The position numbers and the translations under genes are program-made. The notes under the pieces were generated by a model, which was not told the DNA's origin, ran no database searches, and saw nothing but the letters and a program-made list of their open reading frames with translations. Positions 29,370-38,799 of a stretch of DNA of 64,000 nucleotides are shown in pieces. Every line of letters starts with the position of its first letter. Within the stretch, counting starts at the first letter, position 1. The stretch is taken from contig JAGZEG010000004.1 of assembly GCA_018368455.1 (NCBI GenBank), positions 1 through 64,000 of the forward strand. Reading direction: 5' to 3'. The DNA comes from Coriobacteriia bacterium. GTDB taxonomy: Bacteria; Actinomycetota; Coriobacteriia; Coriobacteriales; UMGS124.

Positions 29370-31163
29370 ATGGCTCGCTTTGCTGATTCATCTGCGGAGT
29401 CGCAGGCTCGCAGCACGATCTGTGCCCCCGTTCCCTCCGCCCGTATGGGCCGGCGTGCCTTCGTTGCCGGGGCGCTGGCGACGGGTGCGATGCTGGCGCT
29501 GAGCGGCTGTGGCCAAGCTCAGGCTCCCGCGGCTTCCTCTGACGCCGCAGACACCTCTGACGGGGCGACTCTTTCCGACGGTGAAGTGAGCGCTGCCTCG
29601 TCCTCTGCCGACGCCGACGCTGCCCACCGCGGCGGCTCGTTCGAGTTCGCGATCACGAACCCGGTTGCTATCGATCCGTACAACACGAACGAGAACCAAG
29701 GCTCGCTCGTCTCGGGCTTGCTGTTCGACGGCCTGACGACGTACGATTTCAAAGCGGGCAAGCTGGTGGGCGCGGCCGCCGAGAGCTGGGAGGGCAACGA
29801 CGACGCGACGCAGTTCACGTTCCACCTGCGCCCCGGCATGACGTTCCATAACGGTGACCCCGTCGACAGCGCCTCGTTTGCCCGCGGATGGAACCGCTTG
29901 TGCAATCCCGGCACCGATTCGACGAACCCCTCGACCGTGAGCTCGTACATCTCGATGGTGGGTGGCTACGACGACGTGATGTCGGGCGCCTCTGACACGC
30001 TTGATGTCGAGTGCCCCGACGACCTCACGTTCGTCGTGAACCTCTCGTACTCCTGCGCTGAGTTCCCGCTCATCTGCTCGCGCGCGCCGCTGGCGCCCGT
30101 GCCCCAGGCCGCGCTTGACGACTACGACTCGTTCCGTGTGGCGCCCATCGGCAACGGTCCGTTCAAGATGGACGGCGAGTGGGTCGACGGCCAGTACATC
30201 AACCTGGTGCGCTTCGATGACTACTACGGCGAGAAGCCGCTGATCGACGGCGTGAACTTCCACATCTTTAAGGACGAGAACTCGGCGTACGTCGAGTGGC
30301 AGGCCGGCAACCTCGACCTGACGACCGTGCCCTCGGGTCAGGTGAAGGTCGTGCAGTCCGAGGTGGGCACCGCTGACGACGGCTACACGGTGCAGCCCGG
30401 CGCGCAGGTCGCTGACGGTCCGGCACTCGGCACGTGGTTCATCGTGCTGAACAACGAGGACGAGAAGCTCTCCGACCCTACGCTGCGCCGCGCTCTGTCA
30501 TGCGCCATCAACCGCCAGGCCATCTGCGACACGGTGTGGGAGGGCGTGCGCGAGCCTGCCGTGGGCATCGTGCCGCCGACGATCGGCGGGGCAGAGCGCT
30601 GCGGTTGGGACGACTGCGCGTATGACAAGGATCGCGCGGCCGAGCTGTTGGACGAGGCTGGCTACAAGGCTGGCGCCGACGGCAAGCGCGACCTGAGCCT
30701 CTCGCTGTCGTACAACACTGGCGGCGGCAACGAGACGATCATGCAGATGATCCAGGCTGACCTGGAGGCGCTGGGCATCACCGTCGAGGCGGAGGGCATG
30801 GAGATGGCCGCCTACCTCGACGAGCTGCGCGCCGACTATCAGGTGGGCCGCCTGGGCTGGGACGGCGGGTACCCGTCGCTCGACTCGTTCTTCTACTCGC
30901 TGTTTGACTCGAAGTCCGAGAACAACTTCTCGCGGTACCACAACGACGAGGTGGACGAGAAGATCGACGCGGCGCGCGCTATCGCCGACGACGAGAAGCG
31001 TGTGGATGCCTACGTCGAGATCAACGAGCTCGTGGCCAAGGACATGCCGGTTATCCCGATCGCGTACTACAACCTGAGCTACGTGAGCTCGGCGCGCGTG
31101 CATGACCTGTACATGAAGCCGTCATTCTCGACGGACTTTGTGGGGGCGTGGATCGAGAAGTAG
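29370..31163 (+). CDS. Peptide/oligopeptide-binding lipoprotein (SBP_bac_5, OppA-like)
   Basis: 597 aa, typical for family 5 solute-binding proteins. Lipoprotein signal RRAFVAGALATGAMLALSGC with lipobox Cys47, then a Ser/Ala/Asp-rich tether and the SBP_bac_5 fold from about residue 80 (YNTNENQGSLVSGLLFDGLT; later TFHLRPGMTFHNGDPV, a family signature). It should capture peptides for an Opp/Dpp-type importer, but no permease or ATPase adjoins it; the importer could be the Opp system at 54-58 kb or one elsewhere. The start at 29370 follows GGGATGGG. The 25-residue leader before the signal is unusual, and a start at 29445 is an alternative without a ribosome site. Followed by a perfect terminator. 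Confidence 0.86.
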   Translation: MARFADSSAESQARSTICAPVPSARMGRRAFVAGALATGAMLALSGCGQAQAPAASSDAADTSDGATLSDGEVSAASSSADADAAHRGGSFEFAITNPVAIDPYNTNENQGSLVSGLLFDGLTTYDFKAGKLVGAAAESWEGNDDATQFTFHLRPGMTFHNGDPVDSASFARGWNRLCNPGTDSTNPSTVSSYISMVGGYDDVMSGASDTLDVECPDDLTFVVNLSYSCAEFPLICSRAPLAPVPQAALDDYDSFRVAPIGNGPFKMDGEWVDGQYINLVRFDDYYGEKPLIDGVNFHIFKDENSAYVEWQAGNLDLTTVPSGQVKVVQSEVGTADDGYTVQPGAQVADGPALGTWFIVLNNEDEKLSDPTLRRALSCAINRQAICDTVWEGVREPAVGIVPPTIGGAERCGWDDCAYDKDRAAELLDEAGYKAGADGKRDLSLSLSYNTGGGNETIMQMIQADLEALGITVEAEGMEMAAYLDELRADYQVGRLGWDGGYPSLDSFFYSLFDSKSENNFSRYHNDEVDEKIDAARAIADDEKRVDAYVEINELVAKDMPVIPIAYYNLSYVSSARVHDLYMKPSFSTDFVGAWIEK

Positions 31164-31197
31164 CTTTGCGCGCGAGGGGTTCGTGCACGTGAGATGG

Positions 31198-31238
31198 GGG
31201 GCGGCGAGCGCGGCTTGGATAGCGCTCGCCGCCCCTTT
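31198..31238 (+). terminator. Terminator after the OppA-like gene
   Basis: Perfect 14-bp stem GGGGCGGCGAGCGC (31198-31211) and GCGCTCGCCGCCCC (31222-31235), then TTT. Confidence 0.85.
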
Positions 31239-31355
31239 GCTCTGTCACGCTAGGGGAGCGCTGGGGTACAAGAACGGTGTCGAGCAAGTTCGCCAAATGC
31301 GTCGCCTGCTGGGTTTGGCGTGGCCGTGTCAGCCCCTGCTAGGAGGAGCCTCGTC

Positions 31356-31715
31356 ATGAGCGTCATCGCGAACATCCTATGGATCATCCTCGGCGGCCTG
31401 CCGCTCGCCATCGTGTGGACGATCGTTGGCCTGTTGTGGTGCGTCACGATTGTGGGCATTCCCGTGGGCGTGCAGTGCCTCAAGATCGCGCGTTTGGCGC
31501 TTGCACCGTTCGGTGCGGAGGTGCAGTACGGGGGAGGTGCGCCGTCGCTCATCCTCAACATCTTGTGGTTGATCTTCGGCGGCCTTGAGCTGGCACTTAT
31601 CGGTGTTATCTCGGGTGCCATCCTGTGCATCACGATCATCGGCATTCCTGCCGGCTTGCAAGCGTTCAAGTTCGCACAGCTTGCTCTGATGCCGTTTGGC
31701 GCCAAGGTTGCCTGA
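31356..31715 (+). CDS. YccF-domain inner-membrane protein
   Basis: 119 aa, built of two similar halves, each an apolar helix pair: the first LWIILGGLPLAIVWTIVGLL with TIVGIPVGVQCLKIARLALAP, the second LWLIFGGLELALIGVISGAI with TIIGIPAGLQAFKFAQLALMP. This internal duplication is the YccF (PF03733) pattern. Function unknown. Strong ribosome site AGGAGGAG before 31356. The next gene starts one base after its stop, so the two are co-transcribed. Confidence 0.88.
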   Translation: MSVIANILWIILGGLPLAIVWTIVGLLWCVTIVGIPVGVQCLKIARLALAPFGAEVQYGGGAPSLILNILWLIFGGLELALIGVISGAILCITIIGIPAGLQAFKFAQLALMPFGAKVA

Positions 31716-31716
31716 G

Positions 31717-32295
31717 ATGGGCTGCGAGAAAATCCTATTCGATGGCGTGGTGCAGCTGCGTGCGTTTCGCGAGAGCGACGCTGAGGCGATGTATCGCAAC
31801 TGGGCAAACGATCCCGAGGTTACGCGCTACCTATCGTGGGAGCCGCACCGCGACGTGGGGGAGTCGCGCGAGCTCGTGACCCGCTGGGCGGCGGAAGGAC
31901 TCGCCATAGACACGCCTACGTGGGCTATCGTGCTGGAGGGGCCCATAGAGGGCGTGCCGTTCTATCCCGATGAGCCCATCGGCTCCATTGGTATCGTTGC
32001 CTGGGACGCGGCTCACGAGGCGCCTGAGATCGGCTACTGTATTGGACGACCGTGGTGGCACCACGGTGTCATGTCGCGGGCGCTGGCGCTCGTGGTGGAG
32101 GATTGCTTCGAGCATAGGGACGCCCAGCGTGTCGAGGCTATTCACGACGTGGATAACCCGCGGTCCGGCCTCGTTATGCAGCATTGCGGAATGGTGCGTG
32201 CATCCGAGGAGTGCGAGCTCCGCAACGGGCGTGCGTACTTGCGCTACGGCATTACGCGTGCCAGGTGGGAAGCGGTGCGCGGAGGGCTTGGGTAG
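31717..32295 (+). CDS. GNAT-family N-acetyltransferase (RimJ/RimL-like)
   Basis: 192 aa. Acetyltransferase_3 pattern: LRAFRESDAEAMYRNWANDP at the start, GSIGIVAWD, then IGYCIGRPWWHHGVMSRALALV, which includes the acetyl-CoA pyrophosphate-binding loop (W.H.GVMSRAL), and RVEAIHDVDNPRSGLVMQHCG near the C-terminus. Such enzymes acetylate protein N-termini, antibiotics or small molecules; the substrate is unknown. The start at 31717 lies directly after the YccF stop codon. Confidence 0.85.
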   Translation: MGCEKILFDGVVQLRAFRESDAEAMYRNWANDPEVTRYLSWEPHRDVGESRELVTRWAAEGLAIDTPTWAIVLEGPIEGVPFYPDEPIGSIGIVAWDAAHEAPEIGYCIGRPWWHHGVMSRALALVVEDCFEHRDAQRVEAIHDVDNPRSGLVMQHCGMVRASEECELRNGRAYLRYGITRARWEAVRGGLG

Positions 32296-32484
32296 ACGGC
32301 GTGGGGCGGGTCGTTTTCGCGGGTGTGCCAGCGCTCCGGTGGCATGTCTGCGCGCTTCACGAGCTGCCCATGACGTTCTGCCATAATGCTCGCCACTGGC
32401 TTTATCGTGGCCCACCTGCCGCTTTGCGCGGCGAGCTGGCGGTGCCACTCCCATCCGCCCCGTTTCCCAAAGGACGGCAAAATC

Positions 32485-34164
32485 GTGGCAGAGTTTATCT
32501 ACCAGATGTATCGCGCCCGCAAGGCGCACGGTGACAAGGTCATCCTCGACGACGTCACTCTGAGTTTCTACCCGGGTGCCAAGATCGGCGTCGTTGGCCC
32601 CAACGGTATGGGCAAGTCGACGCTGCTCAAGCTCATGGCCGGCATCGAGGAGGTCTCGAACGGCGAGGCCCGCCTCACGCCGGGCTACACCGTCGGTATC
32701 CTGCAGCAGGAGCCGCCGCTCGACGAGGACAAGACGGTCCTCGAGAACATCGAGCAGGCGTTTGGCGACGTCAAGGCCAAGATCGACCGCTTCAACCAGA
32801 TCGGCGAGGAGATGGCCGCCCCTGACGCGGACTTCGACGCCCTCATGGCCGAGATGGGCAAGCTCCAGGACGAGATTGACGCCGCGAACGGCTGGGATCT
32901 CGACTCGCAGCTCTCGCAGGCCATGGACGCGCTGCAGTGCCCCGACCCTGACATGCCGGTTAACGTGCTTTCCGGTGGCGAGCGTCGCCGCGTCGCCCTG
33001 TGCAAGCTGCTGCTCCAGGCTCCCGACCTGCTGTTGCTCGACGAGCCGACGAACCACCTCGACGCCGAGTCCGTGCTGTGGCTCGAGCAGTTCCTCCACA
33101 AGTACCCCGGCGCCGTGCTCGCCGTGACGCACGACCGCTACTTCCTCGACAACGTTGCCGAGTGGATCTGCGAGGTCGACCGCGGCCAGCTTTACCCTTA
33201 CAAGGGCAACTACTCCACCTACCTCGAGACGAAGGCCGCCCGCCTCGCTGCCCAGGGCCAGCGCGAGGCCAAGCTCGCCAAGCGCATGCAATCCGAGCTT
33301 GAGTGGGTGCGCAGTTCTCCCAAGGCGCGCCAGGCCAAGAACAAGGCGCGTCTCGAGCGCTACGAGCAGATGGAGGCCGAGGCGCGCGCCGGCAAGCGCG
33401 TCGACGTGTCCGACATCACGATCCCCGTAGGCCCGCGCCTGGGTGCCAAGGTGCTCGAGGCGCACAACCTGTGCAAGAGCTTCGGCGACCGTGTGCTCAT
33501 TGACAACCTGTCGTTCAGCCTCCCGCGCAACGGCATCGTCGGCGTCATCGGCCCCAACGGCGTGGGCAAGACGACGCTGTTCAAGACGATCGTGGGCCTG
33601 GAGCCGCTGACGTCGGGCGAGCTCGAGATCGGCGAGACGGTCAAGCTGTCCTACGTTGACCAGATGCGTGGCGGCATCGATCCCGACAAGAACGTGTGGG
33701 AGGTCGTGTCCGACGGCAACGACGTCATCATCGTGGGCGAGAGCGAGATCCAGAGCCGCGGCTACGTCGCAGCATTCGGCTTCAAGGGCCCCGACCAGCA
33801 GAAGAAGGCCGGTGTGCTTTCCGGTGGCGAGCGCAACCGACTCAACCTGGCGCTGACGCTGCGCCAGGGCGGCAACCTGCTGCTGCTCGACGAGCCGACG
33901 AACGACCTGGACACCGAGACGCTCGAGAGCCTCGAGGAGGCGCTGCTGGCGTTCCCGGGCTGCGCCGTGGTGACGTCGCACGACCGCTGGTTCCTCGACC
34001 GCGTGGCGACGCACATTCTGGCCTGGGAGGGCACCGACGAGGAGCCCGGTCGCTGGCACTGGTTCGAGGGCAACTTCGACGACTACCAGAAGGACCGCAT
34101 CGCGCGCCTCGGCGAGGAGGCCGCCCGTCCGCATCGCCTGCATCGCAAGCTGACGCGCGACTAG
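32485..34164 (+). CDS. ettA: ABC-F ATPase, energy-dependent translational throttle EttA
   Basis: 559 aa, close to E. coli EttA (about 555). It begins AEFIYQMYRARKAHGDK, the characteristic EttA N-terminus. Two ABC domains: Walker A GPNGMGKST, signature VLSGGERRR and Walker B LLLLDEPTNHLD; then GPNGVGKTT, VLSGGERNR and LLLLDEPTNDLD. Between the domains lies the charged P-site tRNA-interacting linker (about 245-310). There is an Arm insertion in domain 1. EttA binds the ribosomal E site and gates the first elongation step according to the ATP/ADP ratio. GTG start at 32485 with AAAGGA upstream; an ATG at 32386 would add 33 unrelated residues. Terminated by a strong hairpin. Confidence 0.92.
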   Translation: MAEFIYQMYRARKAHGDKVILDDVTLSFYPGAKIGVVGPNGMGKSTLLKLMAGIEEVSNGEARLTPGYTVGILQQEPPLDEDKTVLENIEQAFGDVKAKIDRFNQIGEEMAAPDADFDALMAEMGKLQDEIDAANGWDLDSQLSQAMDALQCPDPDMPVNVLSGGERRRVALCKLLLQAPDLLLLDEPTNHLDAESVLWLEQFLHKYPGAVLAVTHDRYFLDNVAEWICEVDRGQLYPYKGNYSTYLETKAARLAAQGQREAKLAKRMQSELEWVRSSPKARQAKNKARLERYEQMEAEARAGKRVDVSDITIPVGPRLGAKVLEAHNLCKSFGDRVLIDNLSFSLPRNGIVGVIGPNGVGKTTLFKTIVGLEPLTSGELEIGETVKLSYVDQMRGGIDPDKNVWEVVSDGNDVIIVGESEIQSRGYVAAFGFKGPDQQKKAGVLSGGERNRLNLALTLRQGGNLLLLDEPTNDLDTETLESLEEALLAFPGCAVVTSHDRWFLDRVATHILAWEGTDEEPGRWHWFEGNFDDYQKDRIARLGEEAARPHRLHRKLTRD

Positions 34165-34239
34165 GCTGGGCGCGGGCGCGTCCTGCCCGAGGCGCGGCGC
34201 GGGGCTCGGCCGATGGGACGAGGCATCCTGATCATGATG

Positions 34240-34283
34240 ACGCAGGGGCGACGGCACACGATGCTGCCGCCCCTGCGTTTTTC
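34240..34283 (+). terminator. Terminator after ettA
   Basis: ACGCAGGGGCG (34240-34250) pairs with CGCCCCTGCGT (34268-34278), followed by TTTTC. Confidence 0.85.
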
Positions 34284-34414
34284 GCATCCAGGGTGCGGCG
34301 CCTTTCTTTCGGGCCGAAAAGACCGCACGGGCTGCAGCAAAAGACGGCAATCCGAGACGTCCCTGGGGGATGGGGCCTGGTGCGCTGCCAGAGCAGGAGG
34401 AGTTGGGCCTGCTT

Positions 34415-34557
34415 TGGTCAAAAGGGTGCCGCTTTGCGAGGATTTAGGGTGGGCTTCTCCCACCGTACGTTTTTTGTGCCGCGCTTACCTGGGGGTTTGT
34501 GGTGCCGTCGGGCGGAGATGAGGCGGTGATCCTCGCAAAGCAGGGGTGTTTTGACCA
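34415..34557. repeat. 143-bp inverted-repeat element with TTTGCGAGGAT core
   Basis: The left arm 34415-34443 (TGGTCAAAA, 7 variable bases, GCTTTGCGAGGAT) is mirrored by the right arm 34529-34557 (ATCCTCGCAAAGC, 7 bases, TTTTGACCA): 22 of 29 positions identical. The 85-bp centre has its own hairpin (GGTGGG...CCCACC near 34448-34464). The TTTGCGAGGATTT core recurs in the repeats at 44.7-45.1 kb. Confidence 0.65.
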
Positions 34558-34755
34558 TGCGAAGGCCTTTCGGTGCGTCTTTGGTTCAAGATGGGCGGTT
34601 TCGCCGGAAAGGATCGCTGGCGTCGACCCATCTGCACGGCCTGACATCTGGGCTTAGACCCGCTCGCTCCGACTTTGCGAGAAAAGAAGGCCTGCCCGTG
34701 TCGCCCCATCCCGGTAGAATGGCGCCAGGGAACGAGCGCAGAAATGAGGGCAGGC

Positions 34756-36381
34756 ATGGGGATGGGAAAGACGCGGGCGATGCGTTTGGGATCGGCACCG
34801 ACGGTGGGCGAGGATGTCCGCGAGCAGACGGGCCCGAGGTCCATGGGCGGTACATCGTTGCCGAGCCTCGTGGCGCTGGGCGTGGGCATTGGCTGCATGT
34901 GGCTGCCGATCCACTACTCGTTCTACCGCTATAGCATCGTCGGCGAGGGCCCCATCTACGCGTTGGCGCTTGCCGTCATGGCGCTTGCATGCGTGCTCGC
35001 TATCGCCCTGCGCTCGCGCCTGTCCGCCTGGCTTGCTCGCCGGCCCGTGCTCGTCGTGGGCGCCTCGCTGCTGACGCTCGCGGGCAACGGCTTGCTGCTC
35101 GGCCTGCCTTACCTGCCGCTGCCGCCGGGGCCTGCCGTCGCCATCCGCGTTGCGGCCGTCTCGCTGTACGCCGCGACGTTCGTGCTGCTGTTCTTTGCCT
35201 GGGTGCAGCGCATGGCTGACCTGATGTTCCAGGTGCCCATTGTCACGAGCGTCGGCGTTGTTGGGCTGTCCGTTACGGCGGTGTTCCTGCTGGTCAACCT
35301 GAGTTACGGAACGCCGCTCTACCAGGGCGCGGCTCTCGTGTGCCTCGCGGTGTCGGGCGCGTGCTGGCAGGCGTGCGCCATCGAGCCCGTCGAGGTCTCC
35401 GGCGGCCTGCGCCTGTTGCCGGCCGGTCGCACGATGCGCGAGTGGTCGCTGCTGTTCGTCGCGTTTCTGCTCGTGACGCTGCTTCACTCGGTGACGTTCT
35501 CGGCGGGCGGCCAGAGCGCGGAGCAGTCCGACTTCCCGACGCTGATGTTGCATCTCGTGCTCGTGCTGTTCGCGATGCCGTTCGCGGCGCTGCTGTGTGC
35601 GGGCCGCATGCGTGCTATCTCGCCCCAACGCTCCCTGTCGCTCGTTGTCTCGCTCATCGTGGCATCTTACCTGGGGCTGCTGTGCGCGACGGCCATCCCG
35701 GGTGTCGTGACAGACGAGGGGCATCTCGCTGCGCTGACTGTCGTTCTGCGCACGCTGCGCATCTTCATCTTCGTCATGCTCATGACGATGTGCTACCAGG
35801 ATGCCGCCGCTCCCGCCTCGACGTTTGGCCTGCTGTTCCTGCTGGTGGAGATCGTTGCCAACGCGCTGTGCTACCTCGTGGCTCCCGTCGTGTTCGCTGC
35901 GATCCCCGCCGAGCCACACGACGTGTTCGTGCCGACATCGAGTGCCGTGGCGCTCGTGCTCATCGTGGTGCTAGGCGGCTTCTTGATGATGTACTTTGCC
36001 GGCAGCGGGCGCTTCGCGGCAGAGACGGATGCGCGTTTGCGGGATGCGAGCCGCCTGCCGGAGGAGCCTGAACCCGCGGGCTCCGATGCCGGCACTCCCT
36101 CTGAGACGCCTGCGACCGAGCCGGCAGGGGAGACGGGGCCGTCAGATCGCGGCTCCCTGCGTCGCGAGCGCTGCCGAGAGATTGCGACTGCACACGGCCT
36201 GACGGAGCGCGAGGCCGACATCATGTACTACCTGAGCCTCGGCTTCTCGGTGAAGAAGATCGCCGACATGCTCGTCATCTCCGCAAACACCGTGGCGACC
36301 CACTCGGCGCGTCTCTATCGCAAGCTCGATGTCCATGCGCGCCAGGAGCTCATCGATCTCGTCGATGGGGCGGATTTGTAG
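34756..36381 (+). CDS. Membrane LuxR-family regulator 3
   Basis: About 541 aa. Roughly twelve membrane helices (from about residue 40 to 420), then a polar linker rich in Glu, Pro and Gly, then a C-terminal LuxR HTH: HGLTEREADIMYYLSLGFSV, recognition helix NTVATHSARLYRK, VHARQELIDLV. Same class as regulators 1, 2 and 4, but its recognition helix is distinct, so it should bind a different site. Start uncertain: 34756 has GAGGG 5 nt upstream; 34744 and 34675 are alternatives. It lies upstream of, and on the same strand as, flavoprotein D with a 300-nt gap, the only regulator-flavoprotein pair here that is tandem instead of divergent. Confidence 0.85.
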   Translation: MGMGKTRAMRLGSAPTVGEDVREQTGPRSMGGTSLPSLVALGVGIGCMWLPIHYSFYRYSIVGEGPIYALALAVMALACVLAIALRSRLSAWLARRPVLVVGASLLTLAGNGLLLGLPYLPLPPGPAVAIRVAAVSLYAATFVLLFFAWVQRMADLMFQVPIVTSVGVVGLSVTAVFLLVNLSYGTPLYQGAALVCLAVSGACWQACAIEPVEVSGGLRLLPAGRTMREWSLLFVAFLLVTLLHSVTFSAGGQSAEQSDFPTLMLHLVLVLFAMPFAALLCAGRMRAISPQRSLSLVVSLIVASYLGLLCATAIPGVVTDEGHLAALTVVLRTLRIFIFVMLMTMCYQDAAAPASTFGLLFLLVEIVANALCYLVAPVVFAAIPAEPHDVFVPTSSAVALVLIVVLGGFLMMYFAGSGRFAAETDARLRDASRLPEEPEPAGSDAGTPSETPATEPAGETGPSDRGSLRRERCREIATAHGLTEREADIMYYLSLGFSVKKIADMLVISANTVATHSARLYRKLDVHARQELIDLVDGADL

Positions 36382-36447
36382 CTGTTCGTCGTAAAAGCCA
36401 TCATTTCCGCAGCTCAAATGTGTCAAGTATCACCCTCATATTCGCGT

Positions 36448-36461
36448 ACATGATTTCATGT
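36448..36461. promoter_or_regulatory. Palindrome ACATGATTTCATGT upstream of flavoprotein D
   Basis: Perfect 6-2-6 palindrome in the 300-nt gap between regulator 3 and flavoprotein D, about 220 nt before the start codon. Candidate operator; the rest of the gap shows nothing else. Confidence 0.3.
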
Positions 36462-36681
36462 GATGCGATCTTCATGGACGAAAAGCCCCTCGGATCATGG
36501 ATTTCCGAGGTCGGCGTACGGTGGCGTTCGGCGTAGATTTCGACTCGTCAACGCGGAGCAGCCGCGGGGCACGCAAGCGAGCGCACGACATGCGCAGGCT
36601 TGCCCCCGCGGACGCATCCGACATACGTACGACGTCCGAGCGGGCCGGCGCCCGCCGGGCATGACGAGAAGGAGAGTCCCC

Positions 36682-38760
36682 ATGAACGCCACCACCTCCA
36701 CCCCCAAGCTCGAGCGCACCCGCCGCCAGTTCATCAAGACGGCTGGCGCCACCCTTCTGACGAGCGCCGCCGTCGCCGCCATGGCCGGCACCGGCTCGCA
36801 GGCCCTGGCCGCCTCGAAGTCGGCTGCAAACGACACGGCCACGAGCGTCGCTGACATCACGTGGGACGAAGAGTGCGATGTCCTCGTCGTTGGCGCTGGC
36901 CTGGCCGGCACGACGGCCGCCATCACGGCGGCCCAGAACGGCGCGAAGGTCCTGCTGCTCGAGAAGAGCCCGTGGATGAATGGTGGCGGCAACTCCAAGT
37001 ACAGCTCGGGCTGGGCGCTGTTCACGTACAACGTCGAGGGCACGGCCACCTATCTTAAGAACTGCCGCGGCGACTTCGACGCCTCGCCCGACGCCATCTA
37101 CGAGGCCTTCGCTGCCAACCTGGCCGAGAGCGACGACTGGGTGCTCGGCCTCAACCCGCCCGAGAACAACATGGGCTACTCCGCGACGCCCGAGGCCTCC
37201 TCTGACTACGGCGAGTACAACGAGCACGAGGGCTCGCAGTGGAACGCCTGCATCTGCATGCAGCCTATGAACAAGCCGGGCACCTATCGTCACCTGCAGT
37301 TCTTCCTGATGGACAAGATCCGCGACGACTTTGCCGACCTCATCACCGAGAAGGTCAGCGCCCCTCTGACGGCCCTGGTGCAGGACCCGCAGTCCAAGGC
37401 GGTCATCGGCGGTGTCTACGAGTTCGAGGGCGCCTCGGTCTACGTCAAGGCCAACGCCGGCGTCGTCATGGCCTGTGGCGGCTTCGAGGCTGACCGCACG
37501 ATGTGCCAGGACTATCTCTCCATGCCCGTGTACCATACGGTCGCTGCTCCGTTCAACACCGGTGACGGCCACCGCATCTGCGCCAAGCTGGGCGCCGACA
37601 TGTGGCACATGAACTCGCTGGCCGGCGGCTGGACGAACTGCGTTGCGCTCGACGGCAGCAGCCACGGCACGTATCGCTGCCTCGAGAAGCAGATGGGCAT
37701 CACCGTGGGCATCAACGGCCGCCGCTTCTATATGGACTGGGACGGCTGCACGACGTACGACTACGACTTCGGCCCTGGCTCCGACGCCAGCGTGCACGTG
37801 GGCTGCCGCCACGGCCACCAGCAGTTCGGCGGCGAGTTCACGCACCTGCCGATGCCCGGCGTGACGTGGTTCGTCTACGACTCGGCGGCTGCTGCTGACG
37901 AGAAGACGCCGGCCTACCACAACATGAGCGGCGACCCCGTGGCCGACGGCTACGGCTACGTGGCCGACACGCTCGAGGAGCTCGCCGAGCAGATGGGCGT
38001 GCCTGCCGAGGAGCTCACGACGACGGTGGCGCAGTGGAACGAGGCCGTCGCGGCTGGCAAGGACCCGTACTACTTCCGTCCCGATCACACGCTGACCCCC
38101 ATCGAGACCGCCCCGTTCTACGCGGTGAAGTGCGAGCCCGAGCTGCTGAACACCGACGGTGGCCCCCGTCGTGACGAGCATGCCCAGATCCTCGACATCG
38201 ACGGCGAGCCCATCCCCGGCCTGTTCTCGGCTGGCGAGTTTGGCAGCGTGTGGTGCCGCGACTACCAGGGCGGCGGCAACCTGGGCGAGTGCCTGGCCTG
38301 GGGCCGTCTGGCGGCTCGCAGCGCCCTGGGCATCGAGGTTGACCCGACGCAGTTCGAGCCGACGAACGAGGTCGAGGACGCCTTCCTGGCGGCCGGCGGC
38401 AAGCAGGGCGCGCTCAACCAGTACACCGACGCGTTCAAGGAGGCTCGTGCCGCGGAGCGCGAGGCCGGCGCGAAGGCTGACGCCGAGGCCACGTACAAGG
38501 ACGGCAGCTACGAGGGCGTGGCGTACGGCATGGGCGAGGAGGTGCCGGTGACGGTCGTCGTGAGCGGCGGCAAGATCTCCGAGGTTACCGTTGGCGACAA
38601 CCAGGAGACGGCTGGCATCGCCGACAAGGCCATCGAGCAGCTGCCGCCGGCGATCGTCGAGGGCAACGGCGTCAACGGCCTGGACTGCATCAGCGGCGCG
38701 ACCGTGACGTCGCTGGCGATCATGAACGCCGTCGAGGCAGCGCTCACCCAGGCAAAGTAA
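36682..38760 (+). CDS. Exported FAD/FMN-dependent reductase with C-terminal FMN_bind (flavoprotein D)
   Basis: 692 aa. TAT signal TRRQFIKTAGATLL (residues 13-26) with Ala-rich cleavage near 40-45. Unlike the other four flavoproteins here, the FAD_binding_2 domain comes first (VLVVGAGLAG, 67-76) and the FMN_bind domain is at the C-terminus (about 608-692), with DCISGAT and Thr674 as the predicted flavinylation site. The C-terminal FAD contact FSAGEFGSVWCRDYQGGGNL (about 515-535) is present. Probably an envelope reductase for a different substrate class. The start at 36682 follows AAGGAGAG. Downstream of regulator 3; a bidirectional terminator separates it from convergent flavoprotein E. Confidence 0.88.
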   Translation: MNATTSTPKLERTRRQFIKTAGATLLTSAAVAAMAGTGSQALAASKSAANDTATSVADITWDEECDVLVVGAGLAGTTAAITAAQNGAKVLLLEKSPWMNGGGNSKYSSGWALFTYNVEGTATYLKNCRGDFDASPDAIYEAFAANLAESDDWVLGLNPPENNMGYSATPEASSDYGEYNEHEGSQWNACICMQPMNKPGTYRHLQFFLMDKIRDDFADLITEKVSAPLTALVQDPQSKAVIGGVYEFEGASVYVKANAGVVMACGGFEADRTMCQDYLSMPVYHTVAAPFNTGDGHRICAKLGADMWHMNSLAGGWTNCVALDGSSHGTYRCLEKQMGITVGINGRRFYMDWDGCTTYDYDFGPGSDASVHVGCRHGHQQFGGEFTHLPMPGVTWFVYDSAAAADEKTPAYHNMSGDPVADGYGYVADTLEELAEQMGVPAEELTTTVAQWNEAVAAGKDPYYFRPDHTLTPIETAPFYAVKCEPELLNTDGGPRRDEHAQILDIDGEPIPGLFSAGEFGSVWCRDYQGGGNLGECLAWGRLAARSALGIEVDPTQFEPTNEVEDAFLAAGGKQGALNQYTDAFKEARAAEREAGAKADAEATYKDGSYEGVAYGMGEEVPVTVVVSGGKISEVTVGDNQETAGIADKAIEQLPPAIVEGNGVNGLDCISGATVTSLAIMNAVEAALTQAK

Positions 38761-38799
38761 GGCGCGAACTCCGGGGATCGCGAGTCATAGCGTGAAAAC

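Larger units (their letters stand above)
34165..34755. other. 590-nt non-coding gap
   Basis: Between ettA and regulator 3. It holds the ettA terminator (34240-34283), the inverted-repeat element at 34415-34557, and a further CTTTGCGAG half-motif near 34672. No gene is recognised on either strand. Confidence 0.6.

Noticed and set aside
31831..34350. 839-codon open frame on the minus strand
   Set aside because: Antisense to the GNAT gene and ettA, with mirror-frame composition (Leu/Val/Glu/Arg-rich) and no motifs.
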